From Alistipes sp. (GTDB lineage Bacteria; Bacteroidota; Bacteroidia; Bacteroidales; Rikenellaceae): a DNA stretch of 64,000 bases. Below the pieces are notes generated by a model. The model saw nothing but the letters and a program-made list of their open reading frames with translations. It did no database searches and was not told the DNA's origin. The stretch covers positions 91,739 through 155,738 of the forward strand of contig JAGBXX010000015.1 in the NCBI GenBank assembly GCA_017629035.1, written 5' to 3'. Both the position numbers and the translations under genes were made by a program. Positions 43,782 through 52,838 of the stretch are shown here, piece after piece. Each line of letters opens with the position of its first letter. The first letter of the stretch is position 1.

Positions 43782-43807
43782 AAGTGCCCAGTTAACCCTG
43801 GGCACTT
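43782..43807 (+). terminator. terminator-like hairpin after DPP IV
   Basis: A perfect 10-bp stem AAGTGCCCAG/CTGGGCACTT with a 6-nt loop. The T tract behind it is poor. Confidence 0.55.
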
Positions 43808-43831
43808 ATGCTGTTTAATAAACAATAGACT

Positions 43832-46800
43832 ATGAAACACTTAACATGGCTATTCACACTACTTATGCTCATTGCCACAAGCTCAACAGCGGCACTTGCG
43901 GCGAAGAAGGATAAGGTAAAGAGTGTGATAACATACCAAGCTATAGAGAAGCTCGAAGATCTCAACAACGACGCCTTTGACTGCAAAATCGCCCTACACA
44001 AGTTCGACAAGAAGAACGGAAAAGGAACAATCATATTCAAGGGTGCGCTCACAACCATTGGCACCGAAGCATTTATCAACCGCTCAACAATCACAAGCAT
44101 AACCATACCGGGAAGTGTTACGACGATTGGCGAGCACGCCTTCTCAGGCTGCACAGGCATCACCATAGCACCTATGAGTGAGAGCCTTACGGTAATTGAT
44201 AAGTATGCCTTTTCAGGTTGTACATCACTTAAATATGTTACCCTACCAGGTGGCTTGCAGAGAATCGACAACTCGGCTTTTCATGGTTGTGTTGAGCTAA
44301 GACAGATCACTATCCCCGACAGCGTGACATATCTCGACGAGCACGCCTTCAGCTCGTGCGACTGCCTCTACGACCTAACAATAGGCAAGACAATAGAGTG
44401 CATAGCCGACTTCAGCTCGACATTCCCAAGGGTTAAGAGGGTTAACCTGATGAGCACAATCAAGGAGATTGCGGCCAACAAATTTAATGGCTGCTCAAGC
44501 ATCAGTAGCATCACAATCCCTGATAGCGTAACTAAGATTGGCAAGGGTGCTTTTGCATGGTGCAAAGCGCTCACAAGCATCAAAATCCCATACACCGTAA
44601 CCGAGATTAGCGACTCTACGTTTGAGGGTTGCTCGCAGCTCTCAATGATTACTCTTGTCGAGGGTATCAAGTCAATAGGCAATAGAGCATTTGCCAAGTG
44701 TACATCATTGAAAACTATCGACTTGCCACTCACAGTTACTCGAATTGGCGACTACGCATTTACAGAGTGCTCGAAACTATCGTCGATCAAGTTGCTCGAT
44801 AGCGTAACAGAGGTTGGAGAGGGTGCATTCAAGCAGTCTGGACTAAGCTCTGCGACACTCTCAAATGGTATAACCGAGATCCGAAAGGAGACATTTGCCA
44901 ACTGCAGCAAACTCTCGAATATCGTAATCCCCGAGAGCATTATCTCGATTGGCCATAGCGCATTCTTTGGCAGTGGAGTTCAGAAGATTGAGATTCCTAA
45001 CAGCGTGACCGAGATTGCATCAAGAGCATTCTACGGCTGCAACAATCTCAAGCAGTTGACTCTGGGCACAGGTATCACAACGCTTGCACCTACGGCCTTT
45101 GAGAACTGCACACAGCTTGCGACGATGAGCATTGGCGAATTTATCGGAGTGATAGCTCAGAGCGACGAGTATAGATTCGACACCATCAGCGAGCTCATAA
45201 TCAGGGAGGGTATTACCGAGATTGACTCTAACACACTCAAGTCATTTAGCAAGCTCAAGCGCATAACACTTCCTGATAGCATTATTTCGATTGCCGACAA
45301 CACATTCAGCACTATTGCAGGGCTCGAATACCTCAAACTTGGCGAGGGAATAACATCGTTCAACACCTCAGCAATACAGGGTTGCGACAACATCAAAGAG
45401 GTTATGCTCAACGAGTATATCGAGGAGCTAATACTCGATGATACAATCAAATACGTATACGGCTCAAACAACACAGAGGAGGCTACAATAGAGGTGGCAG
45501 TGGAGACGGAAGCGACAGATACATATACGGACGAGGAGGTAGTGGAAGCTACAACCGAAGTTGCAGCTGAAGCAGTGGTAGTGGCAGTGACAGAAGAGAG
45601 CACGGGCGGATGCAACGAGAGTATCAATCTCGACATCTTCACCAACACCGAGTCACTCCAGAATATGGTATTGGGCGCTAGCACCGAGCGAGTTTATGCA
45701 TGTATCACACCAAGCATTACAATCAACGAGGGACTTGAGGCATTCGGATGCGCTGTACCCGAGAAGATAAACGTTGCAAAGCTCGCAACAATCTTCAGTA
45801 TTGACTATGTCTGCGATGGGGAAAATCAATATGGTTGTATTCTGCATACAGAGATCTACGACCTCAATGGCAAGCTACTGCTCGGTCGCAACCCTAAGAG
45901 CGTAAAGATACCTCAGGGAACAACAAGGATCGGCAACGGCGTATTCTATGACTGTACTAACCTCATAAGTGTAACCATTCCAAGCACAGTTACCGAGATT
46001 GGAGAAAGTGCATTCTACAACTGTAGCGCACTGACAAGCGTAGCACTTCCAAATGGTGTTAAAAGCATTGACGACAGCGCATTTAGCTACTGCTCAAAGC
46101 TCAAGAGCGTGACTATTCCAAATAGTGTGACCTACATTGGCGCGAGGGCATTCTACTCATGCTCAAGCCTTGCAAGTGTATCGCTACCAAAGGATATTTC
46201 AAGCATTAGACACCACACTTTCTACGGTTGTACGAGCCTCTCGAGCGTGACAATACCTAAGAACGTGTCAACAATCCAGAGCTACGCCTTCTACGGTTGC
46301 AGCAAGCTCAAGAGCATTACCATTCCATATAGCTACACCTCGCTTGGCGATTCGTGCTTCAGCGGCACATTCTACGACGCAGGCCACACGCCTATGAGCA
46401 AGGTGACTCAATCGAGCATCGAGGGTGCATACACTGGTAAGGCCAATGTCGAGGGTAAGTGGGTGGATATCCTACTCCTGCTCTTTGACGACGGCACATA
46501 TATGAAGAATAGAATCGACGGCTCGAGCGAGAAGCTATTCGAGGTGGGTAAATACACCATCAGCGGCAGCACCATAACACTCACGCTGGTAGGTAAGTTC
46601 AACCCAAACAAGTCGGAGTATGTGCGTATCTCGGGTGGTGAGACACTCTCGGTGAACACCAAGACTGGCGCCATAAACAACTACAGTAAGAAGCGCAAGC
46701 TCTGGAGCGACAACGACGAGTACTTCCGCATTACGGGTAATTGGACAAAGCCCTACAAGGAGTACACATCGAGCAACTTCAACGATCAGGATTGGTTCAC

Positions 46801-46852
46801 ATACCGAGTTTTGCAGTCACTCAAGAACAACGTGCAGGTTAGAATTTACTAA
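43832..46852 (+). CDS. secreted BspA-like LRR protein with two LRR blocks and a C-terminal beta domain
   Basis: A 1006-residue exported protein with a signal peptide 1-24 (TSSTAALAA). LRR_5 block 1 spans about 65-545. An acidic Thr/Val/Glu linker follows at about 548-590 (EEVVEATTEVAAEAVVVA), then a unique stretch with CNESINLDIF. LRR block 2 spans about 685-850. The last 140 residues leave the repeat pattern and read as a compact beta domain (GAYTGKANVEGKWVDILLLL ... YTISGSTITLTL), lipocalin- or META-like in look. It resembles the protein at 19304 in signal region and repeat type, so the two are probably paralogues. Surface binding is the likely role. Confidence 0.88.
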   Translation: MKHLTWLFTLLMLIATSSTAALAAKKDKVKSVITYQAIEKLEDLNNDAFDCKIALHKFDKKNGKGTIIFKGALTTIGTEAFINRSTITSITIPGSVTTIGEHAFSGCTGITIAPMSESLTVIDKYAFSGCTSLKYVTLPGGLQRIDNSAFHGCVELRQITIPDSVTYLDEHAFSSCDCLYDLTIGKTIECIADFSSTFPRVKRVNLMSTIKEIAANKFNGCSSISSITIPDSVTKIGKGAFAWCKALTSIKIPYTVTEISDSTFEGCSQLSMITLVEGIKSIGNRAFAKCTSLKTIDLPLTVTRIGDYAFTECSKLSSIKLLDSVTEVGEGAFKQSGLSSATLSNGITEIRKETFANCSKLSNIVIPESIISIGHSAFFGSGVQKIEIPNSVTEIASRAFYGCNNLKQLTLGTGITTLAPTAFENCTQLATMSIGEFIGVIAQSDEYRFDTISELIIREGITEIDSNTLKSFSKLKRITLPDSIISIADNTFSTIAGLEYLKLGEGITSFNTSAIQGCDNIKEVMLNEYIEELILDDTIKYVYGSNNTEEATIEVAVETEATDTYTDEEVVEATTEVAAEAVVVAVTEESTGGCNESINLDIFTNTESLQNMVLGASTERVYACITPSITINEGLEAFGCAVPEKINVAKLATIFSIDYVCDGENQYGCILHTEIYDLNGKLLLGRNPKSVKIPQGTTRIGNGVFYDCTNLISVTIPSTVTEIGESAFYNCSALTSVALPNGVKSIDDSAFSYCSKLKSVTIPNSVTYIGARAFYSCSSLASVSLPKDISSIRHHTFYGCTSLSSVTIPKNVSTIQSYAFYGCSKLKSITIPYSYTSLGDSCFSGTFYDAGHTPMSKVTQSSIEGAYTGKANVEGKWVDILLLLFDDGTYMKNRIDGSSEKLFEVGKYTISGSTITLTLVGKFNPNKSEYVRISGGETLSVNTKTGAINNYSKKRKLWSDNDEYFRITGNWTKPYKEYTSSNFNDQDWFTYRVLQSLKNNVQVRIY

Positions 46853-46902
46853 CGTCGAGTCAAAAAGCGATTTAGATGCATAAATTTTTAATTTATTTTT
46901 CC

Positions 46903-46910
46903 TATCTTTG
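46903..46910 (+). promoter_or_regulatory. -7 element of the pheT promoter
   Basis: TATCTTTG, 48 nt before the ATG. The -33 region is only T-rich. Confidence 0.45.
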
Positions 46911-46958
46911 TGCGATTGTAGCCATTACATCGGAAAAATAATTAAAAACAAGATAACT

Positions 46959-49424
46959 ATGAACATTTCATTCAACTGGCTTAAGCGATATCTCAAGGCC
47001 GACATTTCGGCAGAGCGCATGGCAGATATTCTCACCGAGCTTGGTCTCGAGGTCGAGGAGTTCGAGAAGATTGAGACCATCAAGGGTGGACTCAAGGGTG
47101 TTGTTGTGGGCGAGGTGCTCACATGCGAGGATCACCCAGACTCTGACCACCTTCACATCACCACTGTAGATGTTGGTCAGGAGGCACCACTCCAGATTGT
47201 GTGTGGCGCAGCCAACTGCCGCAAGGGTCTTAAGGTGATGTGTGCCACTGTGGGCTCAGTGTTGTACCCTATCGACTCGGACGAGGAGTTCAAAATCAAG
47301 CGCAGCAAGATTCGTGGCGTAGAGTCGCTCGGTATGCTCTGCGCTGAGGATGAGCTCGGCATTGGCCGCAACCACGAGGGTATCATGGAGCTCCCAGCAG
47401 AGGCCGTGGTGGGCACACCAGCCAAGGAGTACTTGCACATCGCCGACGACTATCTTATCGGCATCGGTCTTACACCTAACCGTGTAGATGCAGCGTCGCA
47501 CATCGGCGTGGCACGTGACCTTGCAGCATACCTCAAGAGCCGTGGCGAGAAGGTGGAGTTCACACTCCCTTCGGTCGATGACTTCAAGGTTGACGACACC
47601 TCACGCACCATTGAGGTAGAGGTGGTAAACAGCGAGGCAGCACCACGCTATGCAGGTATCACCGTGAGCGGCTGTAAGATTGCCCCATCGCCAGAGTGGA
47701 TGCAGAACGAGTTGCGTGCTGCGGGTATCAACCCTAAGAACAACCTCGTGGATATCACCAATTATGTTCTCTTTGAGCTTGGCCAGCCACTCCACGCCTT
47801 CGACGCAGATAAGATCGAGGGTGGTAAGGTTGTGGTACGCTCGGCTGTCGAGGGCGAGAAGTTTGTGACACTCGACGGCGTGGAGCGCACACTCACTGCC
47901 AACGACCTTATGATCTGCTCAGCAGAGCGTCCAATGTGTATCGCAGGTGTATACGGCGGTCAGGACTCTGGTATCAGCGACCAGACCGTGAACGTATTTA
48001 TCGAGAGCGCCTACTTCCACCCAGTGTGGGTGCGTAAGACAGCTAAGCGCTTTGGTCTTAACACCGACGCATCGTTCCGCTTTGAGCGTGGTATCGACCC
48101 AAATATCCAGGTATATGCACTCAAGCGTGCCGCAATGCTCATGCAGGAGTTGGCAGGTGGCCGCATAACATCTGAGATTATCGACATCAACCCTACCCCA
48201 GCTAAGCACTTCGAGTTCGACTTCTCTTTGGAGCGTGCTCGCAAGCTCATTGGCAAGGATATTCCTGAGAGCACATTCATGACTATTCTCGAGGCTCTCG
48301 ATGTCGAGGTGCGTGGTCGTGAGGGCGAGGTATTGCACGTTGCAGTACCACCATACCGTGTCGACGTGCAGCGCGAGGCAGACCTTGTGGAGGATGTTTT
48401 GCGTGTGTATGGCTACAACAACATTGAGATTTCAGACCATGTAAACTCTACTTTGTCGTACGCTCCAAAGCCAGACAAGGCTCGTCTTCAGAACGTAGCT
48501 TCGGACTTCCTCACATCGAACGGCTACACCGAGATCATGTCTAACTCTCTTACCAAGGCTTCGTACTACGAGGGCTCTACATCGTACCCTCAGGAGCGTT
48601 GTGTGAAGATCATCAACCCACTCTCTCAGGACCTCAACGTGATGCGCCAGACGCTCATGTTCAACGCACTGGAGGCTGTGGAGCTCAACGTGAACCGTCG
48701 TAACGCCAACCTTCGCATGTACGAGGTGGGTAACTGCTATGCGTTCAATGCTGAGAAGGCTCAGGAGGAGAACGTGCTCGCTAAGTACGAGGAGAGCTAC
48801 CGCATAGGTATCACCGTAACAGGTCTTGCTACACAGGCTTCGTGGAATAGTAAGGCTGAGGGCGCATCGTTCTTCACACTGCGTGCTGCGGTGGAGCGTC
48901 TGTTGAAGCGCTTTGGTATCGACATCTACTCATTGCAGTCTGAGAGCCTTGATTGCGACCTCTACGGCGACGCTATTGTATTCAAGCAGGGTCCTAAGGA
49001 GGTGTTGCGCATGGGTGTTGTATCGCCTATCGTGCGCAAGAAGTTCGACATCAAGCAGGAGGTATACTTCGCCGAGATCGACTTCGACCAGCTTATCAAG
49101 ATGACTAAGAAGGCTAAGGTGCAGTTCAAGGAGCTCTCTAAGTTCCCAGAGGTTAAGCGTGACCTCGCTCTGCTCGTAAACAAGAGCGTGTCGTTCTCAG
49201 AGTTGCGCTCTATCGCCTTTGCAACAGAGAAGAAGCTCCTGAAGTCAGTATCGCTCTTCGACGTATACGAGGGCGACAAGCTCCCTGAGGGCAAGAAGTC
49301 TTACGCCTTGAGCTTCATCCTCGAGGATAAGAACCAGACACTCACCGACAAGCAGATTGAGCGCACAATGGCCAACCTGCAGACACAGCTCGAGCAGAAG
49401 GCTGGTGCCGAGGTGCGTAAGTAA
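46959..49424 (+). CDS. pheT: phenylalanyl-tRNA synthetase beta subunit
   Basis: An 821-residue subunit that, with PheS, charges tRNA-Phe. The EMAP/tRNA-binding domain lies at about 45-150 (HPDSDHLHITTVDVG), then the B3/B4 editing region, B5, the catalytic-like core (HVNSTLSYAPKPDK onward), and the FDX-ACB anticodon-binding domain at the end (FKELSKFPEVKRDLALLV). An ATG at 46959 (MNISFNWLKRYL) is the family start, and the longer reading to 46908 lies on the leader. pheS is not adjacent. A perfect terminator follows. Confidence 0.97.
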   Translation: MNISFNWLKRYLKADISAERMADILTELGLEVEEFEKIETIKGGLKGVVVGEVLTCEDHPDSDHLHITTVDVGQEAPLQIVCGAANCRKGLKVMCATVGSVLYPIDSDEEFKIKRSKIRGVESLGMLCAEDELGIGRNHEGIMELPAEAVVGTPAKEYLHIADDYLIGIGLTPNRVDAASHIGVARDLAAYLKSRGEKVEFTLPSVDDFKVDDTSRTIEVEVVNSEAAPRYAGITVSGCKIAPSPEWMQNELRAAGINPKNNLVDITNYVLFELGQPLHAFDADKIEGGKVVVRSAVEGEKFVTLDGVERTLTANDLMICSAERPMCIAGVYGGQDSGISDQTVNVFIESAYFHPVWVRKTAKRFGLNTDASFRFERGIDPNIQVYALKRAAMLMQELAGGRITSEIIDINPTPAKHFEFDFSLERARKLIGKDIPESTFMTILEALDVEVRGREGEVLHVAVPPYRVDVQREADLVEDVLRVYGYNNIEISDHVNSTLSYAPKPDKARLQNVASDFLTSNGYTEIMSNSLTKASYYEGSTSYPQERCVKIINPLSQDLNVMRQTLMFNALEAVELNVNRRNANLRMYEVGNCYAFNAEKAQEENVLAKYEESYRIGITVTGLATQASWNSKAEGASFFTLRAAVERLLKRFGIDIYSLQSESLDCDLYGDAIVFKQGPKEVLRMGVVSPIVRKKFDIKQEVYFAEIDFDQLIKMTKKAKVQFKELSKFPEVKRDLALLVNKSVSFSELRSIAFATEKKLLKSVSLFDVYEGDKLPEGKKSYALSFILEDKNQTLTDKQIERTMANLQTQLEQKAGAEVRK

Positions 49425-49453
49425 GCGCAACGCTCAGGCCACATAACAACTAA

Positions 49454-49490
49454 AACTCCGTATGGATTGGTGTCCATACGGAGTTCTTTT
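49454..49490 (+). terminator. terminator of pheT
   Basis: A perfect 13-bp stem AACTCCGTATGGA/TCCATACGGAGTT, 6-nt loop, then CTTTTG. Confidence 0.9.
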
Positions 49491-49522
49491 GTAGCACACC
49501 AAACAAGTCCCCCTAGCCACAC

Positions 49523-50105
49523 GGGTATTAAAAATAATACCCTTGATTCACCCTTTTGTTATAATGCTCTCTAATGCCACACGGGTATTAAAAATAATAC
49601 CCGCACTACTTTAGAACACCCACCCTTTACTGCGCACCCAAACACTACACGGGTATTAAAATTAATACCCATGCTATTGGAGAGAAAGCATCCCAGCACT
49701 CAGTAAGACTCCTCCTAGGCTACGCGGGTATTAAAAATAATACCCACGCTACTTTGGTATACACACTCGCCCTTGCTACTAGGACACTCCACATTTCACG
49801 GGTATTAAAATTAATACCCGCATCTCCTTGGAGTTTGATTTTACCTATTATGACACCAGACAAGTCACACGGGTATTAAAAATAATACCCACGTTACTTT
49901 GGGTTACACACTCGCTCTTGCTACTAAGACACTCCACACTTCACGGGTATTAAAAATAATACCCGCACTACTTTAGAACAACCACCCTTTACTGCGCACC
50001 CCAACACTTCACGGGTATTAAAAATAATACCCACGCTATCGAATGGGCGCACTCATCATACTACTAAGACACCCGATAGCACCATGGGTATTAAAAATAA
50101 TACCC
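49523..50105. repeat. array of nine 20-bp palindromes
   Basis: Nine copies of gggtattaaaaataataccc start at 49523, 49583, 49651, 49726, 49800, 49871, 49945, 50013 and 50086. Each is an 8-bp inverted repeat around AAAA. Copies 3 and 5 have AATT in the centre, giving 9-bp arms with a 2-bp centre. Start-to-start distances are 60, 68, 75, 74, 71, 74, 68 and 73 bp. The spacers are 40-55 bp and several resemble one another. The array fills most of the 824-bp gap between pheT and the HTH gene, and no ORF of note lies within it. Function is unknown; a multi-site operator is the simplest idea. Confidence 0.97.
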
Positions 50106-50199
50106 ACGCTACTTTTGATAATACTTCCGCATATTTGAGTGATTATTTAGATTATTGTTAGATTTTTGGGCTCGTTAAGGTACAAAAAACGTCAAATAG

Positions 50200-50230
50200 T
50201 TGGCGAGTATTGATATTATCGTTACCTTTG
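50200..50230 (+). promoter_or_regulatory. promoter of the small HTH gene
   Basis: TTG, 20 bp, TACCTTTG, ending 17 nt before the ATG and starting 94 nt after the last palindrome. Confidence 0.7.
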
Positions 50231-50247
50231 TGTAAACCGTCAAAGCT

Positions 50248-50478
50248 ATGGAGAAACATGCAACTAAGTTCACATTGGAGAGAAATCGCATAGGCGAGCT
50301 ATTCAACGCCTTTCCTGAGCTGAATGTAAGGCAGGTGGCTCGTGCCATGGGCATAAACGAGACTCTAATGCAACAATATGTGAATGGCGCAAAGAAGCCG
50401 ACGTATGAACGCAGAATGGAGATAGAGAGATACATTCACAAGCTCGGGCGCAGGCTCACGGAGGTTACACTCGAATAG
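50248..50478 (+). CDS. small HTH (XRE/Cro-like) DNA-binding protein
   Basis: A 76-residue basic protein with a helix-turn-helix at about residues 26-48: LNVRQVARAMGINETLMQQY, in which the RQVARAMG helix precedes the recognition helix ETLMQQYVNG. It resembles the Cro/C1 class. There is no signal, partner domain or neighbouring toxin gene. It is alone on its transcript, with a good promoter upstream and a hairpin terminator downstream. It follows the nine-palindrome array, so it is a candidate for the protein that binds those sites. That is inference from position only. Confidence 0.75.
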   Translation: MEKHATKFTLERNRIGELFNAFPELNVRQVARAMGINETLMQQYVNGAKKPTYERRMEIERYIHKLGRRLTEVTLE

Positions 50479-50500
50479 GCAATAGATATAGACATAGAAG

Positions 50501-50540
50501 TTAGGTGTCACAACTCAGAAAGTTGGGCACCTAATTTATT
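50501..50540 (+). terminator. terminator of the HTH gene
   Basis: Stem TTAGGTG/CACCTAA with an inner CAACT/AGTTG stem, followed by TTTATTATAT. Confidence 0.7.
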
Positions 50541-50585
50541 ATATATTCTGCCACTGCGACTGCCAAAATGTCACAAACGGAGGCT

Positions 50586-50600
50586 TGGCACACCGTTTGT
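50586..50600 (+). promoter_or_regulatory. sigma-54-like -24/-12 element upstream of htpG
   Basis: TGGCAC, then TTTGT, with the GG and the G of the -12 part 11 nt apart as in sigma-54 promoters. The final C of the -12 GC is T here. No normal TAnnTTTG element is visible in the 244-bp gap, which holds nothing else I can name. Confidence 0.4.
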
Positions 50601-50721
50601 CGTAGGGTAAGAAGTATGAAAGCAGAGTAAAAAATAGTGAGGCGTATGTGAGCATTTGGCAGACAAGGCTAATACTCAGATGCGCTCTTATCACGGCAAA
50701 CTATAAAAAACAGATAATACT

Positions 50722-52779
50722 ATGACAAACGGAAAAATTGGGGTAACAACCGAAAACATCTTCCCCGTAATCAAGAAGTTCCTATACTCGGACCACGAGA
50801 TATTTCTTCGTGAGCTGGTATCAAATGCCGTAGACGCTACACAGAAGCTCAAGACCCTCCACTCTAAGGGTGAGGCCGAGGGCGAGCTGGGCGACATGAC
50901 AATCCACATCGACGTTGATAGCGAGGCAAAGACCCTTACAATCACCGACCGTGGTATCGGTATGAGCGCCGAGGAGGTAGACCGATATATCAACCAGATA
51001 GCATTCTCGGGTGCCGAGGAGTTCATGGCCAAGTACAAGGATCAGGCTATCATAGGCCACTTCGGCCTCGGCTTCTACTCATCGTTCATGGTTGCCGACA
51101 AGGTGGAGATATTCACACAGTCGTATCGCCACGAGGCTAATAGCGTGCACTGGAGCTGCAACGGCTCGCCAGAGTTTGAGATGGAGGAGATTGAGGAGAA
51201 GCTACCTCGAGGTACACGCATAGTGCTCCACATTTCTGAAGAGAGTCTTCAGTTTACCAAGCGTGAAGAGATAGCCTCGCTGCTCAACAAGTACTGCCAC
51301 TTCCTCCCTGTGCCTATCGCCTTTGGCAAGAAGCAGGTATGGAAAGAGGGCAAGTATGTTGACACCGAGGAGGATAACATCATCAACAACGTGACACCTC
51401 TCTGGACACGCAAGCCGGCCGACATCACAGAGCAGGAGTACAAGGAGTTCTACGCCGACCTATACCCAGGAAGCGAGGAGCCACTGTTCTACATCCACCT
51501 CAACATCGACTACCCATTTAACCTCACGGGAATACTCTACTTCCCTAAGCTGTTGAACAACTTCGAGATTCAGAAGAACAAGATTCAGCTCTACTGCAAC
51601 CAGGTATTCGTAACTGACGAGGTGCGTGGCATTGTTCCCGAGTATCTCACACTCCTTCACGGCGTTATCGACTCTCCCGACATCCCTCTCAACGTGTCAC
51701 GCAGCTACTTGCAGAGCGATGCTAACGTGAAGAAGATCTCGAGCTACATCACTCGAAAGGTTGCCGACCGTCTTCAGGAGCTATTCAACACCATGCGCCC
51801 TGACTACGAGCAGAAGTGGGACGACCTCAAGATATTTATCCAGTATGGTATGCTAACAGACGAGAAGTTTGCCGACAAGGCCACTAACTTCATGCTCTGG
51901 AAGAGTATCGAGGGTAAGTACTACACCTCTGCGGAGTATGTCGAGAAGATTCGTGAGGCACAGACCGACAAGGATGGCTTCGTTGTAGTGCTCTATGTTG
52001 ACGACGTTGTTGGCAAGGACTCATTTGTGGAGGCAGCCAAGGCTAAGGGCTACGACATCCTCGAGATGAACGGACAGCTCGACAGCCACTATATCCAGTA
52101 CTTCGAGTCACGCAACGAGAAGGTTCGCTTTGTGCGTGTAGACTCCGATGTAGTCGACAACCTCATCCGCAAGGAGCAGAAGCACACCATGTCGCTCTCG
52201 ACAGAGCAACAGGATATCATGCGCCCCGTGTTCGAGAGCCAGATGCCTACCGACGAGAAGATACACTACCACGTATCGTTCGAGGCTATGGCCGAGGATG
52301 CAGCGCCCGTTGTCATTACGCAGAATGAGTTTATGCGCCGCATGAAGGATATGGCAGCGACCTCGGGTGGCGAGATGAGCCGCTTCTACAGAGATATGCC
52401 CGATAACTTCACAATCACCGTGAACGGCAACCACCCTATCGTCCTCGACATCCTCACTGAGGTGGAGCACGAGTATGGCGACAAGCTACGCACCATGGGC
52501 AAGAAGATCACTGCTGCAGAGCAGGAGGAGAGCCGCTTTGAGGAGGTTATCAAGGATAAGAAGGATGATGAGCTCACCGCTGAGGAGCGTGATATGCGTG
52601 AGTCGCTATCGAAGCGCATTGCGGAGCTACGCACCGAGCGTGATAGCCGTCTTGAGGAGATTGGTAGCAAGAACCGCAAGGTACGCCAAATCATCGACCT
52701 CGCACTGCTCTCTAATGGCATGCTCAAGGGCAAGAACCTCACAGAGTTCATCCAGCGCAGCATCTCGCTTATCGAGTAG
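50722..52779 (+). CDS. htpG: molecular chaperone HtpG (Hsp90)
   Basis: A 685-residue chaperone with a GHKL ATPase domain. ELVSNAVDA (catalytic Glu and the Asn of the ATP site), DRGIGMSAEEV and GHFGLGFYSSFMV are all in place. The middle domain has PLNVSRSYLQSD, and the C-terminal dimerisation domain is rich in charged residues (ERDMRESLSKRIAELRTERD). It is longer than the E. coli protein, mainly at the C-terminal end. It is a single-gene unit with a possible stress promoter and a shared terminator with capA. Confidence 0.96.
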   Translation: MTNGKIGVTTENIFPVIKKFLYSDHEIFLRELVSNAVDATQKLKTLHSKGEAEGELGDMTIHIDVDSEAKTLTITDRGIGMSAEEVDRYINQIAFSGAEEFMAKYKDQAIIGHFGLGFYSSFMVADKVEIFTQSYRHEANSVHWSCNGSPEFEMEEIEEKLPRGTRIVLHISEESLQFTKREEIASLLNKYCHFLPVPIAFGKKQVWKEGKYVDTEEDNIINNVTPLWTRKPADITEQEYKEFYADLYPGSEEPLFYIHLNIDYPFNLTGILYFPKLLNNFEIQKNKIQLYCNQVFVTDEVRGIVPEYLTLLHGVIDSPDIPLNVSRSYLQSDANVKKISSYITRKVADRLQELFNTMRPDYEQKWDDLKIFIQYGMLTDEKFADKATNFMLWKSIEGKYYTSAEYVEKIREAQTDKDGFVVVLYVDDVVGKDSFVEAAKAKGYDILEMNGQLDSHYIQYFESRNEKVRFVRVDSDVVDNLIRKEQKHTMSLSTEQQDIMRPVFESQMPTDEKIHYHVSFEAMAEDAAPVVITQNEFMRRMKDMAATSGGEMSRFYRDMPDNFTITVNGNHPIVLDILTEVEHEYGDKLRTMGKKITAAEQEESRFEEVIKDKKDDELTAEERDMRESLSKRIAELRTERDSRLEEIGSKNRKVRQIIDLALLSNGMLKGKNLTEFIQRSISLIE

Positions 52780-52802
52780 TTAGCCTACCTATATAAAATT
52801 AA

Positions 52803-52838
52803 AGGAGCCTACCCCCGAAGGATAGGCTCCTATTTTTT
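52803..52838. terminator. bidirectional terminator between htpG and capA
   Basis: A 9-bp stem AGGAGCCTA/TAGGCTCCT followed by TATTTTTT, between convergent genes. Confidence 0.8.

Noticed and set aside
45157-45684. Ser/Val-rich minus-strand ORF inside the second LRR gene
   Set aside because: It is the reverse of repetitive LRR and acidic linker codons and has no signal or promoter.
49523-50105. CRISPR array
   Set aside because: The repeats are full palindromes of 20 bp, the spacers vary from 40 to 55 bp and resemble one another, and there are no cas genes in the window.
50248-50478. Antitoxin of a toxin-antitoxin pair
   Set aside because: No partner ORF lies on either side; the gene has its own promoter and terminator and the neighbours are the array and htpG.
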